This document shows, piece after piece, positions 14,501 to 27,068 of a stretch of DNA of 64,000 bases (position 1 is its first letter; the number at the start of each line of letters is the position of its first letter). Under the pieces are notes generated by a model. It was given only the letters and a program-made list of their open reading frames with translations, did no database searches and was not told where the DNA came from. The position numbers and the translations under genes were made by a program. This stretch comes from Panonychus citri (Eukaryota > Arthropoda > Arachnida > Trombidiformes > Tetranychidae), in contig NW_026515450.1 of assembly GCF_014898815.1 (NCBI RefSeq), forward strand, positions 558,001 through 622,000. Direction: 5' to 3'.

Positions 14501-17006
14501 ATCGTTGTTAATCATTCATAATCTGATGAATACTCAATTTGAAATGGATCTGATTGATTAATTGATTTGATAGATAAATTTAGATTCAGTTAATCAATTC
14601 AATTAACTTGTTCCATTGATAATCAAATTGTTCAAAGTGATTAATGAATGAGAAAAAAACAATTTAATTTGACACATAAAATATTTCAGAATCTTAATCA
14701 TGTTGATAATTTAAAGTTTTTGTCTTGTATTAGTTTCCCTTAATTATGATTGGTGGATACGCTTTTAATCACTGTTGATTAAACTGTTAATTACTGGTTA
14801 CAATTTGAATATTATCATTACTGAGGAAATGAAAATCAAAATGATTACATTGTTTTTTTCCAACAATTGAAACAATTTCAATGTTTACAAAGGGAAAATA
14901 ATTGTAAACAAGAAGTAAAAAAGTTTTCGTAATAATCAACAAAACAATTGAAACTAAAAATAATCAACCTTTTTGATTGTTGCTATTGATTTAAATTGAG
15001 TTGATTACATAATCATTATCATCATCATTAATATGATTACAATTGTATATGGTTGATGTTGTTGTTGTTGTTGTTTAACTGCAAAGTGACACTGGCCACA
15101 AATTCAATTAACGGAATACAATGAAATGAAATTGTCTTTGACTGATTGTCTGATTTTGCTTTTATTATGTTCAGAATAAATTGTTCAGGTTCCAGGGGGA
15201 AGAGGATGAGGAGCAGGAGGAGGTTGCAGGAGGTAAGCTGAGGATTGAATTTACTGTTGATTGAAGCATTTTATTTCAAAGTGATTAGCAGAGTGGGAGA
15301 GATGGATGAGTGGGTGGTGGAAAGAGGAAAAGTGTACATGAGAGAGAGAGAGAGAGAGAAGGTGAATCAACACAAGGTTGAAGATGAGACTCATGTGAGT
15401 GTATTGATTTGGCTGATAATTTTTTCCCTCCCACTACACTCCCTTTTTCCCTCCTCCTCCTCCTCTTCCTCCTCCTTCATAGTATTCCCATTGTACTAAT
15501 ACAATAATACCGTTAACTGCTCATGATAATAATGATACAAGAACATGGAGAGGAAATAAAGATAGAGAGAAAGAAAGAGATGAGAAAAATGAAATGAATG
15601 ATGATAGTGAAGATGAGGATGAAAGCATGGATAATATTAACATGCACGAAATAATAAACACATAGAGAAAAAGGCAGAAATAGTTGAAATATCATTTTGA
15701 TTCATGATGATGAAACAGAAATCATGTTAATTGTGTGACGAGAGGTAAAAGTAACTGAAATAAAGGAGAAGAAGAAAAAGTAACATGAAACATAGAAAGG
15801 AGATAGAAAGTGAATGAAAAAAAAAACCATGAGATATTATTAATAGAATAATCATCAACACATTCTGATTTCATGATGAGAAAAAAAAAGTTCATGAGAT
15901 AGAGATGAAAAAGAAGGAAAAACCTGAGGATAAGGTAGACTGATCATGATGATGGAGCGAAATCAATATTATCAGTTTATTATTATCCACTTTGGGTATT
16001 GACTGACAGTCGAGAAAAGCAAAACAAAAAGGTAATGTTGCATGATCAATACTCCACCAATGAACTGAATTGAAAATGATGAATAACAAGAAGAAAGAAA
16101 AATTCAAGAAAAATGCCACAATAAGATGAAGATAATGATACAATGTAATAATGATGATGATGAAAAGCAGCATCCCTTCAGATTCTGTAACTCTTGAGCA
16201 GGGAATCCAGAGTAACGAAAAAAAAAGCCCCATGAAAAGTTGAAATGAAATTCAGTGAATGTAAATATCCATTATAAATCCAAGGTATATAAATATTATT
16301 ATTATTATATTCGTTGGGAGAAAATGATAATATTTCTTACTCCTGGAAAATTCACTGGACTTGGTTCAGTGAATTTGCTTAATCAACATGGTGATTATTA
16401 TGATGAAAATGATAATCAATCTATTTCAATGATAAATTATTTAGATAAAAACTTAATCAACATGATTTTCAGATAGAAAACAGAGAAAATGAAACTTTCA
16501 TATTATTACTACATGATGATGAATGTTAATGAAATGATTTATTGTGAAACTTTGATAATCAACAGCAAGAGAAGGAGAAAAAAAGATTATGAATGAACAT
16601 TACAAATACTATTACATGATATTCAATCATGTTACCTTTGTAATTTCGTTGGGTTTTATATATTATTTTCATGGAGGTTTATGTCAATAAAATTGGAATA
16701 AAATTATTAATATAAATTCAAAACAAACACTATTTTTTCACACACATATAATTCAACATGATATTAACTATATATGTATATTAGTGGGTTGAGGTGGTGG
16801 TGATGGTGATGGTGATGGTGTATTTGATATGATTGCTATTAACATGTAACATGAGTGGTTATGTTGAGTATTGAGATGAAATAATAATGATAATGATAAA
16901 AATAATTCTTTAAAGTAGTTGAATGTTAAGTTGGAAATTGAGTGTTGGAAGAGGAAGAAAAATTGAAATTCTGAGGTAGAAAAATAAACTTTTCTAGGTT
17001 ATCAAT

Positions 17007-17042
<36 letters not shown>

Positions 17043-17507
17043 CAGGATGAAGATGGAAAAGTAAGATATTCGAAAGAGAAGAGAAATTGAATAAATATTC
17101 TCTTTCTTTTATCATCCTTTTCCATTTACATGTTATATTATATAACCTGAACAAGGAATAGTCTCAATTTTGACAACTTTATTTTCACTTTTATTTTCTC
17201 ATCATCATGGTTTTCACATTGGAAGAATGCAAAGATGATAAAAAGATGATGTTCGAAAAAAAAAGAAGAAGATGAGGCTTAAAGATGCGTATTTTTTTCT
17301 ACTCTAATTTCAGGTTCGAACTTTTTTCTCTCATCTTCTTTTCTCATCCTTAATCTTCTTCTCCAACTTTTTAAGCTTTTTAACTTGATTCATATTTTTC
17401 TTTCTCTCTCTCTCCCTACCTTTTCCATCATATGAAGAGTGTTAAAAAACCATGATGATGGTGTTGATGATAAGGATGATGACATTAAATTCATGTTTAG
17501 TTTGCAT

Positions 17508-17542
<35 letters not shown>

Positions 17543-18926
17543 TCACCACCACTGCTTAACTGTAACCCAAAAAAGTGCATTGTTTTGTTTATGATAAGGA
17601 AAAGATTTCAACATTGGTAAATATATCATCATGTTCATGATAATCATGATAATGTTCATCCCTTTGTTGAGTTTAAAAAGGTAATGAGATTTTATCATGA
17701 TATTATTTTTCTGATAAAATGATAATAAGAGTATCAGTAAATAAAAGTTAATGAATGTTCATTTAAATGAATACTGGATTGAATTTGAAATTGATGAAGA
17801 TGCTAAATTGAAATAACTCTTCCCACTTCAGTTCACTTCCCATCTTCATCATCATCATCCTCATCACCACTTAGCTCACCTTTCCACTTAAAGAAACAAT
17901 TAGCATCCCTCATCCTTTAGAGTAACAATATTATTATTTTTACTTTTATTTATACTCACTGAGAGAGAAGAATAGAAATGAAAACATATATTCAAATCAA
18001 GAGATTCTATTAGGATTCTCTCATCTTAATTGTTGTTTCACAATCAAAATATTCACATTTTCATATGTATATATTTACAATTAGAATACTTGTAACATTT
18101 AGTGGAGAAAAATTTATAATTTAATTGAATGAAAATGAGGATGAAAAAGTTGAGGAAATTGTGATCTATTGTTTCTTTAGCATTTTCCCTCGGGGCATAA
18201 ATTTTTTGATTGGTCTTATGAGATATTCACCAAATATAATATATATCATAATTTAGATGATGACAATAATAATAATAATGGTAAAAAATGACAACAACAA
18301 TCAAATTTAATAAGATATACAAAATTAACTGATATTTATGTAAATATTAATATATATTTATGGATAATAATATATATATATATCAAATGAATTGAATATC
18401 AGAATTATTTGTAATCAAAGGTGTGAATTTTCATTGAATTTGTTTGATTTGATATTTAATTTAAAAATCTAATTTAAAAAACCAAGTGAATTTATATATT
18501 GAGAAAGAAAAAAAGTTAAGGTAAAAGTTTATCAGGGCGTTTGGAATACGATTTGATATTCTGGAATATAATAAAATGTTAATGCATGAAAACTAAACTG
18601 AATCATCACTGGATTGCACCATGATGATAATGCTCTCTGAGAATTCATTTTGGGACGAAAAAGAAAGAAAGAGAGAAAGTAAAGAATTCACCTCCATGAT
18701 GATGATGATGGTGATCATAATCTTCATGATAGTTTCAGCTTTCAATCGATTTTTGCTTAACTCAGCAAAGGAAGAAAAAAAAAGAAAGGAAAATAAAAGG
18801 AAATATATAATGTTCGAGAATGTAGAGTAAAGGGAGATAAAGATGATAAAAGAAAGGAGAAGGATGATGATGATTAAAGTGATGATAATATTGATGAGCA
18901 AAGAGTAAGAGAAACGAGATGAGGGT

Positions 18927-18983
<57 letters not shown>

Positions 18984-21900
18984 TAAATAGACAAGGAAAA
19001 TAGTGAAAGAGTATAAAGTCTGGGACATTATGGTTAGAACCGATTTTCCTCTTTCGCTCTTGCAAACAATTCACTTGATATTTTCTTTATGTTTCTATCT
19101 GTAGTATCCACCTTCATCATCATCATCATCATCATCATGATCGTTATGGTGATAATCATTAAAAAACAACAGAAAACAACAACACCAACTCATCATGATA
19201 ACATTACCTATTCACTGAAAATTCAATTGGAAAATAATAATAATAATAATAATATTGTCAAAGTGAAAAAAAAAATTTCTTCTTCTAGAATTAATATAAT
19301 AAAAGGTTCAGCAAGAGGATAAAGGATTTTTTTGATTGATTGATTTAATACAATTCATATTGTGATGATTAACACAATCGTAATTGCCGAACTGATTTTA
19401 TGAGAGAGAAAAATTCAAAATTCTCAGATTTTCTTTCAAGTTTCTTGTGAATATGAATTCTAATGTTATTATTATGTATTATAACCATGAATTCTGATAA
19501 TACCATCAAGCCTTTTCGACTTTCTTTAATCTCCTTCTCTCTCTCTCATTCTCTCCTTTCCAACTAACAGGGGATTTGTTATGAAGATAATGATGATGAT
19601 AGTTTACTTTAAGGATAAATATTTGAGGTAAAAGATATTACTTTGCTTTATTCGCTCTCGAAAATTATCATTAGAACTTTTTCTTCTTGTTAAACCATTT
19701 TCGAAAAGGAAGAGAAAGTGTTAGAGAGAGAGAGAGGGAGAGAAAAAACAACGAAATTAAGTAAAACTCCTTTTATCCAATAATAATAACATTAGAAAAA
19801 GAAAAGAGATAAAATGTTGATGAAGAAGATGGAAAATGATGATAAGGATGATAAAGTAATATAACACAGGGTTAACTACGAAATATCCTGGTCACTACAG
19901 TACAAGGTCACTTTGGATACTTGTAAAAGATTCATTATCTTTTATTTAATAAATAGTTGATTGTTATTATCGTTAGATAATTTTTTCCATCTTCATCCAG
20001 GGAGAAAAAGTAAAATTGTGATAATAACAATGTTGATTATTACATAAGATTCTTGGAGAATCAGTGAGCGAAGGTGAATATTTATTATTATTATATTCGA
20101 GGTGATGGATGAAAATATTGAAAAGGATACAAAGTATTAGTTTCCTATGTGAATAAATGACTAAAGGCATAAGAGTAATATTATCAGGGTGATATTATCG
20201 ACGCAAGTGGGTCAACCTATTAACAGAATTTACTCAATTTTCCCTCATGTTTCTTGATTAAATGGTGATGTTTATTGAGAAGGTGAAGGAATAGCAAAGA
20301 TGTCAGGGTAATGGTGGACATTGGAAAGTGTAAATATGAGCATGATAGTTAAATGGAAAGATAGATAACTAATGAAATCGAATGTTCAGTTGTACAAGTT
20401 CGAGTGACTTTGAAAATGTTCTATCAAGAATGAAAGAAGAAAATTTGCTTTTTAAAGGCAAGAATAAAAAGGAAATGAAAAAAGATGAAAGTTATATCGA
20501 TGTCCTAGAAAAGTATTGATCGACATCATCCGTATCCTCTCTGTCTTTTTTATCTTCTTCATCTAAGTCTCTCTTTCTCTCTCTCTCTCTCTTTCTCTCA
20601 CCTGTTCTCTGAGGTAATATTACTTTTAAGTGACAGAGACGAAGAAAGGGAAAAAAGAAAGACTTGGATGAAAAAAGTGTGAAGAATTTTTTTCTTTATC
20701 CCTTCATTCACTTTCTCTGTACATCTCTTTGAATGTTGTGAAGGCAAAGGAAGAGATAAAGTTGTGAAAGATGAGGATGAGGATGAAGATGGAGATGAGA
20801 CAGAAAAGTTAAAAGTAATGGGAAGATGATGAAGATGAAGACGGATAAAAAATGAGTTGACGAAAGACAAACGAGGTTGACTTTCTAACCTTATACTATC
20901 AAAGAAGAAGATGATAAAAGAAAGAGAGAGAAAGAGAATAAGGTTAACATTTGGATGATGAGAATGATGATCACAAGAGATTTCAAGTTGCTCACTTAGT
21001 TGCAGAGTATTTTATCATGAGAACAGTATCTTTCCATGTTATGAAAGATGAAATTTCCATGATTGAAAACCTTTGGCAACTTTTCACCAATTAGAAGTTA
21101 ATTTTTGCTCTTCTAATTGTATTTTCTTGTATCAGTAGTCTCAAACAATTAACATCTTAAATCATGTGTATCTTATTACAAAGCGAGAGAGAGAGAGAGA
21201 GAGAGAGACCATTTAATATTTATGAGAAAAAAAAGAGATGCTAATTAAGTGAGATACCATAATAATTAGAGAGTAAATTTTATAATTGTACCAATTTACT
21301 GATTGCTGAAGTAAACACAATTACCGTAGACATGGAATGACAATTACGTTAATTGTGAACCATTTGAAGCGGTTAAAAGATTGAAAAGCAAAATTAAGGA
21401 GCAAATTTTCCAGGTATCAAAGGTATTGTTTTCTGTACTAAATCATGATGGGAAAGTTATATTTTCCACCAAGAGAATTGAGAACTGAAGAAAGTTGTTC
21501 ATATTTCTGAGGATTTTTTTTTACTTTTTCAGTGGTGGTTTGTTTTTCTATTTGTTTGTTAATGATGAAGATGATAAAGTATAATAAGAAGAAAGGAAAG
21601 GTAGATGAAGATGAAGATAAAGAAAGAGAAAAAATCAAGTAAGAGAGAGAGAGAGAATGGAGTAACTAATGGTTTCTATGATGCTTTGAGAAGATGAATC
21701 AAGGTGAGCAGGACCAGAATCTTTATCAAGGATAATCAAGATTTTGCAGTAGTTTTGTTTTCGTTTTCAAGGTTACAAATTAACATATTTAAGTAATTTC
21801 TTTACAACTAGATTATCATCATCATCAGCATCATGAAACAAGTTTATCGCATCTTTGAACAATGGTGATGATAATCAAAAACAAAGGTATAATAACTAAG

Positions 21901-22618
21901 CAGAGATGGAAGAAAGTGAGAGAGAAACAAGATTATATTTAACTCACTTTGGCATCAAGTTGTGCAAGTCCTGCGATTAGTGAAGATACAATAAGTGGTA
22001 GTATCAACATCTTGAGCATCCTCATCAATATTTCTCCAGGAAACTTGATCAACAATTGTGTGTCGTCGGAAAAATTTACATAACGACATAAACCACCGAT
22101 AACACCACCACCAACAACCGCTGCTATTGTTAATATTAATAGCAAATTATCAAGATTCCAATCTATGCACTGGAGAGAGAGAGAGAAATTAATAATCAAA
22201 ACATTAGACACAATTAGAGAATCAAATCAAATTATATATAAATCTATTCAGATCAATAAAATAATGAATAAACAGAAGAAAAAAATTTAATATAACATTC
22301 GTAGACTAGAACATGTTAGAATTTAAATTATATTTATATCAATAAGAATATTGGATTTTAAAGAATTAGAACTTTTTTTTCTTCGTTTGTTTTTCTGAGG
22401 TTTTTACTTTTCGTCTCGCAATCGAAAGGTTCGAGCATTGGTTACAGATTTTGGTGCTAATTGTTGACGGTAATTCCGTGATTTCGACTCACCCTTTTTA
22501 AACATCCAGGTCTTGGTTCGGTGAGACGTACACAAGTTTGAACACCATTACTTCCTGATGCTTTCGCAGTGGACCCACTTTGAAGCATTGGAACACGTGC
22601 ATTTGGATCTGAATCCAT
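4718..22618 (-). CDS. EAAT: Excitatory amino acid (glutamate/aspartate) transporter, 12 exons, 3' end missing
   Basis: SLC1-family sodium-coupled glutamate transporter of the plasma membrane, which clears extracellular glutamate. By splice sites and phase I read exons (high to low) 22618-22493, 22169-21948, 9551-9419, 9310-9173, 8997-8818, 8700-8596, 8502-8347, 8228-8125, 8037-7939, 7727-7558, 7237-7188 and 4804-4718; all have GT-AG borders and compatible phases. They encode 523 residues, close to full family length. Visible marks are TM1-TM3 in exon 2 with the family block MLKMLILPLIVSSLIAGLAQ, three N-glycosylation sequons (NVT) in the TM4 extracellular loop, the HP1 serine motif at 364-373 (altered, ATASSAATLP), the NMDGT motif at 401-405, and D479/R482 in DRLRT, matching the residues that bind the amino group and side-chain carboxylate in acidic-substrate members. 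The R argues for glutamate/aspartate rather than neutral amino acids. Exon 12 ends in a donor, so a C-terminal exon is missing. The orthology group within EAATs is not resolved. Confidence 0.93.
4805..7187 (-). other. Intron 11 of the EAAT gene
   Basis: This 2.4 kb intron runs from the GTAAGT donor after 7188 to the AG acceptor before 4804. It is AT-rich with short GA, CAA and GT runs. I saw no exon or RNA gene in it. Confidence 0.75.
10892..10930. repeat. Two overlapping perfect palindromes
   Basis: A 20 bp perfect palindrome at 10892-10911 overlaps by three bases a 22 bp perfect palindrome at 10909-10930. Either could extrude as a hairpin on one strand. Both are made of the TGAT/ATAAT words that are common in this region, so they may be a by-product of local word composition. 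Confidence 0.8.
11500..11532. repeat. (ATC)11 microsatellite
   Basis: This is a perfect 33-base ATC run inside EAAT intron 2, followed by an imperfect ACCATC unit. Similar arrays occur near 13421-13449 (GAT), 17511-17550, 19115-19140 and 42750-42785. Confidence 0.9.
17010..17040. repeat. (GA)n microsatellite
   Basis: This is a 31-base perfect GA run within EAAT intron 2. Confidence 0.9.
18932..18980. repeat. (AG)24 microsatellite
   Basis: At 49 bases this is the longest perfect dinucleotide run I found in the window. It lies in EAAT intron 2. On the gene's sense strand it reads as a CT tract, and open frames read across it give only poly-Leu/Ser peptides. Confidence 0.95.
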
Positions 22619-23702
22619 TATTTTGATTAACTTATTAGTTATTAATTAATGTTTACGATGATTAAATGATTAATCAATATCAATGGTAAAGAGATAGTGA
22701 AAGAAGAGGGAGAGTGAGAGAGACACACACAAACTACTTTACACAACCAACTATGTATAAATATAAATGTACGATTTTTGTACGACACCAATTAAGAAAT
22801 TACAATTTTGTCCCTTTGGTGATTTTGGGAACAGTTTAAAACGAAATTTAAAATTTAAAATGTTTTCTTTTCGCGTAAATTGATAATAATGATGATATGT
22901 TGATGATGATGATATGATGAGGATGATAAAAAAAAGAAGACAGAAAGTAAATTTTTTACTTTCGAAGAGGAAAAAAAGTAGATACAAGAAGAGAGAGAGA
23001 GAGTTTTTTTGTTCTTTGATTGGACCAAGTGATACACTGAAGAAAAATAATCGAATAACTTTTTCTACTCCTTCGATTTTTTTCTCTCTCTCTCTCTGAA
23101 TCGAATTACCTTTTCTCTCATCCTTCTCATCATTGGAATATATAAAGAACAGATTAAATAGAAAGAGGAGTAGACAGAGGAAAAAGAAAGAGATAGATTT
23201 TTCTTCTTCTTGTCTTGTTTCTCTCTTTCTTTCTGTCTCTCTCAAGGGAGCGGCCAATCTATTAATCTAAACGCCTTTGGAAAGTTATTTTCGTTGATTA
23301 TTTTCTTTCGTAATTTTTATTCGAAATTCAAGTATTTCGATTAGATTGTTCGGGTTGTTTTCGTTTTGCGTTTTTACTTTTTGTTCACCTGAAAACTTTT
23401 CTTTTTAAATAAAATTTTTGGTGAATAAAGAATCGATTTTATATCGATTCTTGTTCATCATCTAATTTCTTTTGACTTGAAACTTAAACGCAATCTCACA
23501 AATTTAGTTTGATTGAAATTATTATGTCTACAATTAATACACTTGACTCCCTCTTATGGATACAGAGATTGATACAATTTAGAAATTTGTTACATTAAAA
23601 AAAATTCATTATGTAGAATTGATTTTTTCGTTTGGTTGTTTGGACAATTTGATTTAAGACAAAAAATAGTTTGTACAATGGGTTTTGATCATTAAATTTA
23701 AT
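22619..23702. other. Spacer between EAAT 5' end and DDX10 3' end
   Basis: DDX10 and EAAT lie in tandem on the minus strand, so this 1.1 kb should hold the DDX10 3' UTR and the EAAT promoter and 5' UTR. It is AT-rich with GA runs. Open frames in it are low-complexity. I could not place a promoter element with confidence. Confidence 0.55.
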
Positions 23703-26238
23703 TTAGTTATCAATAAATTGTTTTGCAATTGTCTCGGCGTCTTGAAGAGTTAATGGTAAGTCTTCTTCGTCATCTTCATCTGATGAATCTCTTGTTTTCA
23801 ATCTTTTTCTTGGATTTTCATCGTCATCATCATCATCATCATCATCTTCTTCTTCTTCTCGTTCTTCTCCATCGTCGTCATCTTCGTCGTCATCGTTGTT
23901 ATAATATAAATCTGGATCTGGAAGTTGATCGATATATTCATTAAGTTGATCTTCTCTTTCAGAATCATCAGGATCACTTTCGTCTTGACTGGTGCCTTCA
24001 TCTTCATCATGAGATTTAGGATCGGATTTGGCTAATCCTTTTCGTTCAGCGAATCTTTTCCTGGCTTCTTCTGCTTTAACTTTCTTTTCTTCTCGTTCTT
24101 TTAATCGTTTAGCCTACAAGAAAAGGGAAACAATTGATTAATTTATTATCTCAAATGAATGAAAATCAAAAAGAAAATGTAAATTCTTACCTTGTGTTTT
24201 TCTTTGATAAGTTTTCGTTGAAGTTCCTTGTCAATTTTATCTTCATCTTCCATAATTTCTTTAGCAATGTTAATATCAATTCCACTTTTACACTTTTCGT
24301 CCAATAGTTTAATCTTTTCCGATTTTTGTTCCATTGGAAATTCTTCCACTGGTTTACCTTCCGTGTCAAAGACAATCTTCTTATTTACAGTGAGATTTTT
24401 TCGCAAAATTTTCCTCGCCAAAGCGGCCTGGGTTACAATCTTTCCTTTTGAGGTTCGTACAAGTGGTTCAGGGGTTATTTCAATGTCCGGAATAACGGCT
24501 ACTTTTTTCGAGGTGAAAAAGTCTTCCCCATCAGATTCATCGGAAGCATGTCCAGTTAGGGTAAACAATTTTTTAGATTTAATCTCAACCGGATTATCTT
24601 TATCTTCATCATTTAACGGGACAGATGATGTTGATTTATTCCTATTATTTAGACCTTTGTTTTCAAGGAAACGAACTCGAGGAGTAACTATTAGACCAAA
24701 TGATCGGGATAACATATCTTTATCTATGGTGGTAACATCGAAAACGGTTTTGTCCTTCATCATGTAAACATCTTTAAGGTAAGATTTAAATGCTCGCTGA
24801 GCAGTTTCCTTGAGAGCAACATCACGAGCCAGAAGAGCTTCAGCTTTCCTTATAATTGAACCATGATGGTCTATAGAACTTTTCTTAATTGGAACTTTTC
24901 GAGCGATTAATTGTTCAACCATTGATTTCTCTTCAGATGGTGTAAGAAATAAAAGAGATTCTCCACCCTTATGGTAACGAGCAGTTCGACCTGCACGGTG
25001 AATATATTGATTAGTATCTTCTGGACAGTCTAATTGTACAACCCAATTAACGGCTGGAAAATCGAGTCCTCTAGATGCAATATCGGTAGCAATTAAACAA
25101 GCTCTTTTAGATGATTTAAAGTCATTGTAAATGTTCATACGTCGTAGTTGATGAAGTGATCCATATAAGGCCATCATTGAGGTTCCCGGTTTCATACGGC
25201 AAAATAATTCAAATATAAATTTAACTTGTTTACAGGTTGACACAAAGACTAATATTTTTTTACTCAAATTTTGCTTGATAAATGACCAAAGGGCATTTAA
25301 CTTTTGATGAGCTTCACAGACAACATATTTTTCAATCAATCCTTCAGGAGTAACTGAATTTGATTGTTCATGAACAGCGACATATTTTGGATCCTTTAAA
25401 CTTAATCGAGCCAAATCTTTAACTGATTTAGTTTGGGTTGCAGAGAAAAGTAAAGTTTGTCTTTCTTTTGGTAGATAATCAATGATGGCATCCATTGTTT
25501 TCTTAAATCCCATATCTAAAAAGAGAAAGAAAATAAAAAGAATAGAATAGAATTAAAATTGAAAAGAGAATTTTAGAACAGAACATCTACAAAAGAGAGA
25601 CACAGAAAAGAGAAAAGAAAACATAAAATTCGACAAAAAGAATTTCCTCTATTCTTACCAAGAATTCTATCAGCTTCATCTAAGACCAATATTCTTGTAT
25701 TATCACAATTAAATAAAGGATTTTCATTCATATGTTGAAGTAATCGACCCGGTGTACAGATGACAATGTTACACTTATTCATACGATGTCGTTCAAATTT
25801 TAAATCTTTACCACCAATAATTAGACCAACAGAGAAATCATGATAAAGACCAATCTTGTTAATTGTCTCAAATATTTGGTAAGCAAGTTCACGAGTTGGT
25901 GTTATAATTAAAGCACCCATACCATCCAGGTTAGTCCATTTTTCATTTTCCAATTTTTCAAGTAAAGGAATTAGAAAGGCAAGTGTCTTCCCTGAGCCCG
26001 TTTTCGCAGCGCCCAAAATGTCACAACCTTCAATAGCTAAACCAATTGATGCCGATTGAATTTCCGTTGGTACCTTATAACCAGAATAAGTTAAACCCAT
26101 AAGTGTTTTCTTACAAATATTAAAACTCTTAAATTGATTATCACCAGAGGCCTCATCATCTTCTCCACCATTTTGAGTAGACTTTTTCTTCTTCAACTTT
26201 TTACCAGTTGCAGACAATTTACGCTGACCAAAAGCCAT
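23703..26238 (-). CDS. DDX10: DDX10/Dbp4-type DEAD-box RNA helicase
   Basis: ATP-dependent RNA helicase of the nucleolus; its family releases U14 snoRNA and is needed for early 18S rRNA processing. Three exons join in frame: 26238-25659, 25515-24191 and 24113-23703, giving 771 residues (yeast Dbp4 is about 770). The start at 26238 is chosen because the peptide opens with MAFGQRKLSATGKKLKK, like family N-termini; an upstream in-frame extension lacks similarity. Visible motifs are the Walker A AAKTGSGKT (78-86), PTRELA, TPGR (162-165), DEAD (187-190), SAT, ARGLDF and HRAGRTAR. The last exon is a highly charged tail rich in Asp/Glu runs with basic patches, as in nucleolar family members. It is head to head with ASCC3, with 830 bp between start codons. 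Confidence 0.95.
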
Positions 26239-27068
26239 CAGGGTTACAATTTCAAGTTTCAACAATTAGACACAAAACAAAAAAAAGAGAAAAAAACTAA
26301 ATCAATCAACAAATTAACAATTTAAATCGATAAACAAATTGACATCAAAACCATGCGTTTGAAAATCAAATCAAATTTACTCTCAAAGGGGGTGGAGTTT
26401 ATACTCATCAGGTGATCGAAATTCAAATGTGCTGCCATCTGTTGTTCGCTTAGTAAACTATTAGCTGTTCGTAAACAAAAAAAAAGTTGATCATCTTTGG
26501 AAATGAAGATTTTGAAAAAGTTAAAGAAAATAAAATATCAATTTTATCGGAAAATTTTATGAATTCATCAATTACTCAATGGATGATAATCAGTGAGCAA
26601 TAATTCATAATATCCAGATGATTATTCATCGATATTAAAATCAATCAATAAATTGAAAATTGAAAAAAAAAATCGAAACTATTGAGAAAATATCAGGAAA
26701 TTTCCAACGGGTTGGAAATTTTTTTTTCTAACTTTTCTAGTCAATATTGATGCGCTGATTACGATAAAATTATTCTCACTTCTCTAGGATCAATACTTTT
26801 GCTTGTAACATCGAATTGAAGTTGTTCCGACAATCAGTTCGGTGGAAAACGAAAGTGCTTCCATCTAGTGGGTAGAGTTTTCCATTTTCTATTTCCAATG
26901 TTTACCTTTTGAAAGCGACGTTGATTGTTTAGAGTTTTTATTTAATTTCTTCTCATTGATTGTTTTGATTGTTTAGTTTTCTATTTAATGTAAAAAGAAT
27001 TTTTTTTTAACATTTACTCTAATTATTTGGTGTTTAACTAATCAGTTTTCTGTTTTATCTTCAAGTTG
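26239..27068. promoter_or_regulatory. Divergent promoter region between DDX10 and ASCC3
   Basis: The two genes start 830 bp apart on opposite strands, so both promoters should lie here. The sequence is AT-rich with less microsatellite content than the flanks, and has somewhat more mixed base content near 26390-26460 and 26820-26930. No TATA box or initiator could be fixed. The assignment is by position only. Confidence 0.5.

Larger units (their letters stand above)
9552..21947 (-). other. Intron 2 of the EAAT gene (12.4 kb, repeat-rich)
   Basis: The donor GTGAGT follows exon 2 at 21948 and the acceptor CAG precedes exon 3 at 9551. The flanking peptides join as ...LAQLDAK and SSGKMGTRA..., the usual family sequence, so no coding exon is missing between them. 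The intron is unusually long for a gene whose other mapped introns are 74 to about 2,400 bases. It holds many (GA)n, (ATC)n and (GAT)n arrays and overlapping palindromes at 10892-10930. Short open frames in it are low-complexity and look spurious. Confidence 0.85.
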
